Shown piece after piece: positions 1 to 6,101 of a stretch of DNA of 7,600 bases. The stretch comes from an uncultured Lachnospiraceae bacterium (lineage in GTDB: Bacteria; Bacillota; Clostridia; Lachnospirales; Lachnospiraceae): positions 1 through 7,600 of the forward strand of contig CAJLUP010000086.1 of assembly GCA_905209865.1 (NCBI GenBank), read 5' to 3'. The notes beneath the pieces were generated by a model. It worked only from the letters and a program-made list of their open reading frames with translations. It did not search any database and was not told the origin of the DNA. How positions within the stretch are numbered: the stretch's first letter is position 1; each line of letters begins with the position of its first letter. Position numbers and translations under genes: made by a program.

Positions 1-53
1 TGCAGATCTGTGAAGAATTGATTACAAAACTGATGGAGTTAGATGAAAGATAA
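1..53 (+). CDS. 3' end of an unidentified upstream gene (partial)
   Basis: An open frame enters from the left edge, with complete codons from position 3, and stops at the TAA at 51-53. The visible C-terminus is QICEELITKLMELDER, a charged, helix-like tail. It is too short to identify the protein, and I do not name it. Its reality is supported by the stop codon sharing its last base with the ATG of the next gene (TAATG), the usual arrangement of translationally coupled genes in an operon. Confidence 0.6.
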   Translation, partial: QICEELITKLMELDER

Positions 54-562
54 TGTTTGAAAGATTTTTTCCGGATGAGTATGTAGCGTCTACATATGTT
101 ATCCCATTTGAAAAGTTGTATGAAGAAGGATATAGAGGAGTAATTTTTGATATAGATAATACGCTTGTTCCGCATGGAGCTCCGGCAGATGACAGAGCGA
201 AAAAACTGTTTCAGAGATTAAAAGAAATCGGATTTTCCTCTTGTCTTATTTCGAATAATCAAGAAGCGCGAGTGAAAATGTTTAATCAGGATATTCGGAC
301 AAATTACATTTATAATGCGCATAAGCCTTCTACGAAAAATTATGAAAAGGCAATGGAGATAATGGGAACTGATAAAACAAATACATTTTTTGTCGGAGAT
401 CAGTTATTTACAGATGTGTGGGGAGCAAAAAGAACAGGAATCCATAACATTCTTGTGCGTCCGATTTACCCAAAAGAAGAGATTCAGATCGTTCTTAAGA
501 GATATCTTGAGAAGATCGTTCTTCATTTCTATAAAAAAAGATTGAAAAATGAAGGAAAATAG
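53..562 (+). CDS. yqeG: YqeG-family HAD-IIIA phosphatase
   Basis: A 169-residue cytoplasmic protein of the haloacid dehalogenase superfamily, class IIIA. All four HAD motifs are visible. Motif I is FDIDNTL with nucleophile D33 and acid D35. Motif II is S67 in LISNN. Motif III is K91 in AHKP. Motif IV is GDQLFTD with D116 and D121 for Mg2+ binding. Length and motif spacing match the YqeG family (TIGR01668 type). That family is related to Gep4-type phosphatidylglycerophosphate phosphatases, which dephosphorylate phosphatidylglycerophosphate in phospholipid synthesis; whether this bacterial member does so is inference. The C-terminus is basic and helical (about residues 142-169), compatible with membrane-surface contact. 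The start at 53 overlaps the preceding stop, and the nearest purine-rich stretch (GGAG at 35-38) lies about 14 nt upstream, so initiation probably depends on coupling. efp follows after a 57-nt gap. Confidence 0.9.
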   Translation: MFERFFPDEYVASTYVIPFEKLYEEGYRGVIFDIDNTLVPHGAPADDRAKKLFQRLKEIGFSSCLISNNQEARVKMFNQDIRTNYIYNAHKPSTKNYEKAMEIMGTDKTNTFFVGDQLFTDVWGAKRTGIHNILVRPIYPKEEIQIVLKRYLEKIVLHFYKKRLKNEGK

Positions 563-570
563 TATAAAAT
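542..570 (+). promoter_or_regulatory. Candidate sigma-A promoter for efp
   Basis: TTGAAA at 542-547 and TAAAAT at 565-570 are separated by 17 bp, the optimal sigma-A spacing. The -35 box lies inside the last codons of yqeG. Transcription would start near 577, giving a leader of about 43 nt before efp. The region is AT-rich, so chance matches are likely, and efp may equally be read from the upstream operon. Confidence 0.4.
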
Positions 571-619
571 TATTAAATGGAATGCAAAAATAGTGAACGA
601 TTTTGAAGGAGGAAGATAA

Positions 620-1177
620 ATGGTTTCAGCAGGAGATTTTAAGAACGGAATTACTGTAGAAATTGATGGAAATATTTACCAGATTTTGGAGTTCCAGCAT
701 GTAAAACCGGGAAAAGGTGCAGCTTTCGTAAGAACAAAATTAAAAAACATTATTAGTGGGGGTGTGGTAGAAAAAACATTCCGTCCGACAGAGAAATTCC
801 CGAAAGCTCATATTGACAGAAAGGACATGCAGTATTTGTATCAGGATGGAGATCTGTACAACTTTATGGATGTTGAGACATATGATCAGATCGCACTGAA
901 CGCAGATGTTGTAGGCGATGCTTTGAAATTTGTGAAAGAGAATGAGACAGTTAAGATCTGTTCACATAATGGAAATGTATTTTCTGTTGAACCGCCGCTT
1001 TTTGTTGAGTTGGAGATTACAGAGACAGAGCCGGGATTCAAAGGCGATACTGCACAGGGAGCAACAAAACCGGCTGTTGTAGAGACTGGCGCTACAGTTA
1101 TGGTTCCGCTTTTTGTTGAGCAGGGAGATGTTCTGAAAATTGATACTCGTACAGGAGAATATTTGTCACGAGTTTAA
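620..1177 (+). CDS. efp: Translation elongation factor P
   Basis: A 185-residue protein, the standard EF-P length. EF-P binds the ribosome next to the E site and promotes peptide-bond formation on stalled proline-rich nascent chains. The N-terminal KOW-like domain (about 1-65) carries the loop HVKPGKGAAF with K32 at its tip, the residue post-translationally modified in many EF-Ps (5-aminopentanol on K32 in Bacillus subtilis). Two OB-type domains follow. The C-terminus contains the family signature GDVLKIDTRTGEYLSRV. A strong AAGGAGG ribosome binding site at 606-612, 7 nt before the ATG, fixes the start. The gene is closed by the terminator at 1230-1261. No modification enzyme is encoded in the window, so the K32 modification type here is unknown. 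Identification is secure. Confidence 0.98.
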   Translation: MVSAGDFKNGITVEIDGNIYQILEFQHVKPGKGAAFVRTKLKNIISGGVVEKTFRPTEKFPKAHIDRKDMQYLYQDGDLYNFMDVETYDQIALNADVVGDALKFVKENETVKICSHNGNVFSVEPPLFVELEITETEPGFKGDTAQGATKPAVVETGATVMVPLFVEQGDVLKIDTRTGEYLSRV

Positions 1178-1229
1178 GCAAAACGTTATTTAGAGGTTAC
1201 AATTATACGCAATTTGAAGATTGTACAGG

Positions 1230-1261
1230 AAAGATTCCGTCTGAGGGCGGGATCTTTTTTT
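1230..1261 (+). terminator. Rho-independent terminator of efp
   Basis: A 12-bp stem, 1230-1241 paired with 1246-1257 (two T-G and one T-G wobble positions included among otherwise Watson-Crick pairs), encloses a 4-nt loop TGAG and runs into seven T residues at 1255-1261. This is a textbook intrinsic terminator 52 nt after the efp stop. It separates the housekeeping block from the DUF5688-adhesin unit. Confidence 0.9.
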
Positions 1262-1276
1262 GTGCAATATTACATG

Positions 1277-1305
1277 TTGCATTTTCTTTTTCCATTCTCT
1301 ATAAT
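1277..1305 (+). promoter_or_regulatory. Sigma-A promoter of the DUF5688-adhesin unit
   Basis: TTGCAT at 1277-1282 and a perfect TATAAT at 1300-1305 are separated by exactly 17 bp. Predicted transcription starts near 1312, leaving a leader of about 100 nt before the ribosome-binding-site-supported start at 1413. It lies directly after the efp terminator, which fits an independent transcription unit. Confidence 0.75.
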
Positions 1306-1347
1306 CAAGAGCACATAATATTTTTCAAATGATCAAAGTATTTCGAA

Positions 1348-1362
1348 GGTACAATTCGTACC
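1348..1362 (+). promoter_or_regulatory. Small inverted repeat in the DUF5688 leader
   Basis: A perfect 5-bp dyad, GGTAC at 1348-1352 and GTACC at 1358-1362, around a 5-nt loop AATTC. It lies roughly 36-50 nt downstream of the predicted transcription start and about 40 nt before the ribosome binding site. It could be an operator-like dyad or a small leader hairpin. A dyad this short can arise by chance. Confidence 0.3.
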
Positions 1363-1412
1363 GGATTTCTCATTTAATTAAAATTGAACCGCATGTAGAA
1401 GAAAGGAGTTCT

Positions 1413-2351
1413 ATGACTTATATTGAATTTGCAAATGCGGTGGAAAAGATGATGAATGGAAAGATGATGGGAGGTGTTCACGCAAGCTTATACACGGCTA
1501 TGAAAAATAACGGGAAAGAGCGTACTGGGATTTTGATAGAAATGCCGGGAATTAATATTTCGCCGACAATTTATCTGGAAGAGTATTACGAAAGCTATAT
1601 GGCAGGAAGACAGTTGGAGCAGATTGTAGAGGATATTGTAAAGCTTTATGAAGAAATAAGGCTGGATCGGCCGTGGGATTGTGAGGCTTTTCGAGATTAT
1701 GAAGGGGTAAAAGACAGGATTGTATTTAAGCTGGTGAATACAGTAAAAAACCGAAAGTTTCTAAGCAACGTTCCGCATTTGGCGTTTCTTGATCTGTCGA
1801 TTGTATTTTATGTTCTTGTTGATGTATCTGAAGAGGGAACAGCGGCAATGGTTATCAACAGCATTCATGCGAACAGCTGGAAGATACAGACAGAGACATT
1901 GTGGGAAGATGCTGTGAAAAATGTAAGAAATCTTCTTCCGGCAGAATTTGTGACGATGAATCACGCACTAAAAGCTCTTATGGGGCAGGAAGATTATGAT
2001 TCGGGAGATCTTTTTTTAGAGGAACAGCAAGATTATGACCAGATGTATGTTTTGTCAAATAAATTCAGGAATTACGGCGCAGCATGTATTGCATATCCGA
2101 ATGTGCTTGAGATGATCGGTCAGATTTTGAAAAAAGATTATTATATCCTGCCAAGCAGCGTTCATGAAGTGATCATTGTTCCATATTCAGAAGGTTTTGT
2201 TTGCAGTAAGCTGGATAAGATGGTTCAGGAAATTAACAGTACACAGGTAGAAGAGGAAGATGTATTGAGCAGCCATGTTTATCTGTATAGCAGAAACTCG
2301 GGAAAATTGCGTGTCGGATCGACAGTACAGACAGGGAGGATGATGGCATGA
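1413..2351 (+). CDS. DUF5688 family protein, unknown function
   Basis: A 312-residue soluble protein with no signal peptide or membrane segment, so cytoplasmic. I recognise the DUF5688 pattern. The N-terminus is MTYIEFANAV. PTIYLEEYYESY follows at about 51-62, then HLAFLDLSIVFYVLVDV (about 122-138), LWEDAVKNVRNLLP (about 163-176), and ACIAYPNVLEMIGQ then LPSSVHEVIIVPYSEG (about 224-261). The function of the family is not known to me. The frame stays open upstream to an ATG at 1329, but that start has no ribosome binding site and adds a 28-residue extension unlike the family. The ATG at 1413 has AAAGGAG at 1402-1408, with a rather short 4-nt spacing, so I choose it. The stop TGA (2349-2351) overlaps the next gene's ATG (2348-2350), implying translational coupling with the adhesin. 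The alternation of predicted strands and the 'NVRNL' and 'IVVP'-like segments are reminiscent of DUF1444/YtpQ; this is only an impression. Confidence 0.85.
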   Translation: MTYIEFANAVEKMMNGKMMGGVHASLYTAMKNNGKERTGILIEMPGINISPTIYLEEYYESYMAGRQLEQIVEDIVKLYEEIRLDRPWDCEAFRDYEGVKDRIVFKLVNTVKNRKFLSNVPHLAFLDLSIVFYVLVDVSEEGTAAMVINSIHANSWKIQTETLWEDAVKNVRNLLPAEFVTMNHALKALMGQEDYDSGDLFLEEQQDYDQMYVLSNKFRNYGAACIAYPNVLEMIGQILKKDYYILPSSVHEVIIVPYSEGFVCSKLDKMVQEINSTQVEEEDVLSSHVYLYSRNSGKLRVGSTVQTGRMMA

Positions 2352-5300
2352 GTAGTGAAGTGAAAAGATGGAAAAAAGGAATCCTCTGTCTGCTTTTTGG
2401 AATGATGTTTACAAATATATGCATGGCAGATCAGGTGAGTGCTCTTGAATCTTCTAACGGAAATCAGGGAACAGAAACAGACTTTTCTGTGAAGACAGAA
2501 CACCCCTTATCATTATCTGATCTGGAAACAGAGACATTTTCTTCGGAAACCGGAGAAACCGAAGAAAAGGGAGATATGCCTAAGGAGGGATTGATATTGA
2601 TATCATCAGACGAGGCATCAGGTACTCATTCTGCAGTCTCGGTAAAGGCGGATGAGATGCTGACAAAGGCAATGGCAATGTCAGAAAAGGCAAAGGCAGA
2701 ATTGACGGTAGGCGAGGAGCTTTATTATGGAAATTACAGTACGAATTATTTTGCTGTAAATGGAAAACCCGCTTACTGTCTTGAACCGTTGAAAGATACG
2801 CCGGAATCGGGAGAATATGAAGCTCAGACATTAACCGGAGGATTGGTGCGAAAAGGTTTGTATTATGCATATGGTGGTCCGGGCTATGAACTGTATCGGG
2901 CAAAATATGGCTCGATCGGTGTAGGAGAAAGCTATAGCATAAATGATGAATATTGCATGAGTCATTGTATTTTGTCTTATCTCTATATGGGAACAGAGGA
3001 AGCATTTGTCGGATTAGACGGACAGGTGATCGAGAAACTGAAACAGAAAGCAAAAAATATGGAAACGATGCCGGATCCTCCGGAATCCTTTTACGCTTTT
3101 TTGTTTAATATCAATGCAGTCGGACAGACGATGGGAGGAAGCGGAAAAGACAGAGTCGGATCTGTTGAAATTTATAAACATTCCGATTATCCAGAATGGA
3201 TTGAAGGAAATTCATGCTATTCTCTTGCGGGAGCTGTATTTGGTATTTATGAGAAAGGAAAAGAAAAGGTATTATGGGAATTAACGACGGATGAATTAGG
3301 TTATGCAAAAAAAGAAAACATTCCAATCGGAAATTATGAGATCAGAGAATTAAAAGCTCCGGCAGGACTTGCGATTGATTTTGAAAGTCATCCGATTCGG
3401 ATCAATGAAAATGAAGTGTGCACCTATAAATGTACGGACAAAGCACAGTATTACCCGGTGGATTTAATTTTACGGAAAACAGATAAAGAGACCGGTACAT
3501 CGCAGGCACAAGGAGCGGCCTCGCTGGAAGGCGCTGAATTTGCAGTGAAATATTATTATGGATATCATAAAGATAATCCGACAGATGCAGGACAATCTTC
3601 AGTCAGGGAATGGATTATGAAAACGGATTCGAAAGGAATGATAAAAATGGATGAAGCCCATAAAGTAAGCGGAGATCCGTTTTATAAAACCAAAGAAGGA
3701 CAAGTCGTTTTGCCTCTTGGAACTGTTAGCTTTCAGGAAATAAAAGCTCCGAAAGGATATTTACTTAATAGCGAAGTAATTACAGAGATCATTCAACCAA
3801 AAGGATCTGGACAAACTGATACGATTTTTCAAATTCCAGTGGTACCTGATCAGATTATCAGAGGAGATCTGCAGATTGTAAAATTCCGTGAAGAGAAAGA
3901 AAATGAATCCGAACAAAATGATCAGAAAGTTCCCTTGAAAGGAATTGTTTTTACGATTACTTCTAAAACGACAGGAAGAAAAATCGAGATTGTGACAGAT
4001 GAAAACGGATATGCGGCGACATGTCAAAATGGAGAAAAGGGAGGTCTTGTATACGATACTTATATTGTAAGTGAAACAGAAGCTCCTGAAGGATTGACAT
4101 TGGCAGGAGATTTTGAAATTACGATAGAAGAAGATGCGAAAACATTATATTATATTTTAGAAAATAAACATATATTTTCACCTGTGAAACTCGTGAAAAA
4201 AGATGCAGAGACCGGAAAAATAATTCCGATCAGGGGGGCTTCGTTCCGGCTGCTTGATAAAGAGAAAAATCCGATTACAATGACGGTATATTATCCGTCA
4301 GAATCTGTTTATGACATGTTTGAGACAGATGAAAATGGAAGCTTTGTTTTGCCGGAAAAACTTCCGGCAGGAGATTACTATTTTCAGGAAGTGAAAGCAC
4401 CAAAAGGATACCTTAAAAAAGATGGATTGATCCCTTTTACGATCAGTGAAGATCATGACTGGGATAAACCGTTTATTACAGAGTGTGAAAACAATCCCGC
4501 AAAAGGGCGCATTCAGATTCAAAAAAATGATTCTGTAACAGGAAAAGGGATTCCGGGCGTAAAATTTAACATAAAGGCAGCAGAAGATATTTGTACACCG
4601 GATGGTACAGTTCGTGTGAAAAAAGGTACGATAGTGGAAGAATTCGAGACCGATCAAAGTGGAAAAGCACAGTCGAAGGAACTCTATCTCGGCATTTATG
4701 AGATTATAGAAACGAAGCAGGTGGAAGGTTATATTTTGCCAAAGAAAAGTACGAAAATAGAATTAGAATACGAAGGACAGGACATTTCAGTCGTGACAAA
4801 AAAAGCGGAAGTTTTAAATCAACCGACTTCAGTAATTATAAGGAAAATTGACGGAGAGAAAGAAAAAGGCCTTTCAGGTGTAAAATTTGAGTTGTGGGAA
4901 AAAATATCTCAAACAGAGGAAACAACAATTTATGTTACAGATGAGAACGGAGAAATACATCTTTCTTATCTTCGCCCGGGAATTTATTGCCTGCGGGAGA
5001 CAGAACCTTTAACCGGATATATGAAAAATGAAAACGTGTGGGAATTCCAAATTTCAGAAGACGGAACAGTAGAAGGAGAGAAAGAAAAAATTTTAGAGAT
5101 AAAAAATGAGCATACAAGGATATTGGACACTCATGCAGTTTGGAAAGAAAGTATGGCAAAGGAAATTACCGCCGGAGAAGAACATATTATCTGTGATACA
5201 GTAAGGTTTAAATATATAGAACCAAGTGCGTTTTATACGATGAAGGGGATTCTGATGGATGCAGATACAGGGAGAGAACTGCTTCAAAATGGAAAGCCGG

Positions 5301-5614
5301 TGACAACAGAAAAAACATTTAAAGGCGAGGAGGCAAAAGAAGGGATTACAATGGAATTTGATGTGGACTCGTCAAAGCTCCCAGGGAAAAGAATTGTTGT
5401 TTTTGAAGTGTTGTATCTTGGAGATTCCTTGATCGATGCACATCGGGATTTAAAAAATCAGGATCAAATGGTATCTGTTTTAAAAAAGGAAGAAGTTGAA
5501 GTTACAGTAAAAACAGGAGATGATATGAGAAAAATGAGAGATGCTGCTATTACAGCATTTGCATCGATTTGCGTTGTATATGCAGGGGGAAAACGAAGAA
5601 AACGAAGAAATTGA
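2348..5614 (+). CDS. Large secreted adhesin: thioester-like, six Cna-B and T-Q ester (VaFE) domains, wall-anchored
   Basis: 1088 residues, GGGAGGA ribosome binding site at 2334-2340, 7 nt before the ATG. Residues 1-32 are a signal peptide (KRWKK, hydrophobic core 11-26, cleavage probably after VSA at 32). Residues 33-120 form a Glu/Ser/Thr-rich low-complexity stretch. Residues about 124-265 resemble a thioester domain: C144 in AYCLEP and candidate partner Q260 in AVGQTMG. Six SpaA/Cna-B domains follow at about 270-365, 371-503, 506-607, 611-717, 720-826 and 827-922. Each has a candidate isopeptide Lys (K277, K377, K512, K617, K726, K833) and a catalytic Glu in the 'Y..xE' strand (E334, E464, E576, E681, E788, E884). 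Acceptors appear to be Asp in the first two (D364, D501) and Asn in the others (N606, N715/716, N824, N920). Residues 924-1046 match the T-Q ester-bond/VaFE domain: T951 in DTVRF, VVFE at 1017-1020, H1032, Q1040. The C-terminus has VKTGD (1054-1058), a short hydrophobic segment (about 1066-1081) and KRRKRRN, a divergent sortase signal. Likely a cell-wall-attached adhesin or pilin-like stalk; ligand unknown. Confidence 0.9.
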   Translation: MSSEVKRWKKGILCLLFGMMFTNICMADQVSALESSNGNQGTETDFSVKTEHPLSLSDLETETFSSETGETEEKGDMPKEGLILISSDEASGTHSAVSVKADEMLTKAMAMSEKAKAELTVGEELYYGNYSTNYFAVNGKPAYCLEPLKDTPESGEYEAQTLTGGLVRKGLYYAYGGPGYELYRAKYGSIGVGESYSINDEYCMSHCILSYLYMGTEEAFVGLDGQVIEKLKQKAKNMETMPDPPESFYAFLFNINAVGQTMGGSGKDRVGSVEIYKHSDYPEWIEGNSCYSLAGAVFGIYEKGKEKVLWELTTDELGYAKKENIPIGNYEIRELKAPAGLAIDFESHPIRINENEVCTYKCTDKAQYYPVDLILRKTDKETGTSQAQGAASLEGAEFAVKYYYGYHKDNPTDAGQSSVREWIMKTDSKGMIKMDEAHKVSGDPFYKTKEGQVVLPLGTVSFQEIKAPKGYLLNSEVITEIIQPKGSGQTDTIFQIPVVPDQIIRGDLQIVKFREEKENESEQNDQKVPLKGIVFTITSKTTGRKIEIVTDENGYAATCQNGEKGGLVYDTYIVSETEAPEGLTLAGDFEITIEEDAKTLYYILENKHIFSPVKLVKKDAETGKIIPIRGASFRLLDKEKNPITMTVYYPSESVYDMFETDENGSFVLPEKLPAGDYYFQEVKAPKGYLKKDGLIPFTISEDHDWDKPFITECENNPAKGRIQIQKNDSVTGKGIPGVKFNIKAAEDICTPDGTVRVKKGTIVEEFETDQSGKAQSKELYLGIYEIIETKQVEGYILPKKSTKIELEYEGQDISVVTKKAEVLNQPTSVIIRKIDGEKEKGLSGVKFELWEKISQTEETTIYVTDENGEIHLSYLRPGIYCLRETEPLTGYMKNENVWEFQISEDGTVEGEKEKILEIKNEHTRILDTHAVWKESMAKEITAGEEHIICDTVRFKYIEPSAFYTMKGILMDADTGRELLQNGKPVTTEKTFKGEEAKEGITMEFDVDSSKLPGKRIVVFEVLYLGDSLIDAHRDLKNQDQMVSVLKKEEVEVTVKTGDDMRKMRDAAITAFASICVVYAGGKRRKRRN

Positions 5615-5629
5615 TTTTATTGAGCATAA

Positions 5630-5650
5630 TAATCAAAAAATTTTTGATTA
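5630..5650. repeat. Perfect AT-rich palindrome after the adhesin gene
   Basis: Arms TAATCAAAAA (5630-5639) and TTTTTGATTA (5641-5650) are perfect reverse complements around a single A, starting 16 bp after the adhesin stop. As RNA it could form a stem of about 8 A/U-rich pairs, but there is no G+C-rich stem base and no T tract follows (GGGAATAC comes next), so it is a poor intrinsic terminator. It may be a weak transcription end, an mRNA 3'-end stabiliser or a protein-binding site. The structure is certain; its role is not. Confidence 0.6.
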
Positions 5651-5748
5651 GGGAATACCGGGATTTACTCAATTAAAATATCATTTACGAGAATATCAGG
5701 ATTTGTTTAGTAAAAATTTCGCTTAAGGAGAATTTTAGAATTTGCTCA
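5651..5748 (+). repeat. Three degenerate direct repeats with 38-39 bp period
   Basis: Copies begin at 5651, 5689 and 5728. The conserved core of about 21 bp runs G-R-GAAT-W, then variable pyrimidines, then AG/GG-R-ATTT-R-YTYA: for example GAGAATATCAGGATTTG at 5689-5705 and GAGAATTTTAGAATTTG at 5728-5744. Copies 1 and 2 match over the full 38-bp unit at about 27 of 38 positions, and most differences are transitions (C/T or A/G). Copy 3 matches only in the core, about 16 of 21 against copy 2. The array directly precedes the promoter of the small membrane-protein gene. It could be a regulatory array, a decayed repeat or part of a structured leader. I know no family for it. Confidence 0.6.
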
Positions 5749-5775
5749 AAATCAGTAGTAATATGAATCGGTTAG

Positions 5776-5784
5776 TGTTATAAT
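5776..5784 (+). promoter_or_regulatory. Extended -10 promoter of the small membrane-protein gene
   Basis: TGT followed by TATAAT (TGn at 5776-5778, TATAAT at 5779-5784) is a full extended -10 element. The -35 position at optimal spacing (5756-5761, TAGTAA) is poor, as is tolerated with an extended -10. The predicted start is near 5791, about 40 nt before the ATG. A small hairpin (CTGTT 5801-5805 with AACAG 5811-5815) sits just ahead of the ribosome binding site. Confidence 0.6.
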
Positions 5785-5831
5785 ATTGAGAAAGTAAAGA
5801 CTGTTTTCAGAACAGAGAAAGGACGTAGATT

Positions 5832-6071
5832 ATGAGCAAAGTAGAAGAGTTTATCGCCGAGACAAAACTGAATGATCTGTTGCACAAAAAAGAGGCGGAA
5901 AGTCAGAAAAATAAAGTGATCTGGGTATTAGCTATCATCGGAGCAGTGGCAGCAGTTGCAGGGATCGCTTACGCAGTGTATCGTTTCTTTACGCCGGATT
6001 ATTTAGAAGAGTTTGAAGATGATTTTGATGATGACTTCGATGATTATTTCAGCGAAGACGATCAGGTGTAA
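5832..6071 (+). CDS. Small single-pass membrane protein with acidic F-spaced tail, unknown function
   Basis: 79 residues, with AAAGGA at 5818-5823, 8 nt before the ATG. Three parts are visible. An N-terminal charged, probably helical segment (1-28) starts MSKVEEFIAETKLNDLLHKK. A hydrophobic transmembrane helix (about 29-52) is rich in Ala, Val and Ile. The strongly acidic tail (53-79) carries 14 Asp/Glu and phenylalanines at exact 4-residue steps (F61, F65, F69, F73). Basic residues K19, K20, K26 and K28 before the helix suggest, by the positive-inside rule, that the N-terminus is cytoplasmic and the acidic tail is outside. I recall similar short conserved hypotheticals in Lachnospiraceae but know no function or name. 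It has its own promoter and a terminator-like hairpin at 6102-6140, so it is probably monocistronic. The clear ribosome binding site and membrane architecture make it very likely a real gene. Confidence 0.85.
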   Translation: MSKVEEFIAETKLNDLLHKKEAESQKNKVIWVLAIIGAVAAVAGIAYAVYRFFTPDYLEEFEDDFDDDFDDYFSEDDQV

Positions 6072-6101
6072 GAAGCTGTTTGCAGAAATAAAACAGAACA
6101 T

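Noticed and set aside
2384..2430. Possible lipoprotein signal in the adhesin N-terminus (C14 or C25)
   Set aside because: The residues before C25 (TNI) and C14 (GIL) do not fit a lipobox; VSA at 30-32 fits ordinary signal peptidase, and there is a wall-sorting tail.
2580..3053. 157-codon open frame on the minus strand within the adhesin gene
   Set aside because: It is antisense to a strongly supported coding region, with low-complexity Pro/Leu/His-rich content and no recognised domain; it is a shadow of the adhesin's codon use.
3449..3480. Possible pilin motif (YYP followed by VDL) for pilus polymerisation
   Set aside because: The expected lysine after YP is absent, and no pilin-specific sortase or second pilin gene is in the window.
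5651..5748. CRISPR array
   Set aside because: The copies are imperfect, the third decays outside the core, spacers are similar to each other rather than unique, and no cas gene is present.
5801..5815. CTGTT/AACAG dyad as an SOS (LexA) box
   Set aside because: It does not match the Gram-positive consensus GAAC-N4-GTTC; it is at most a small leader hairpin.
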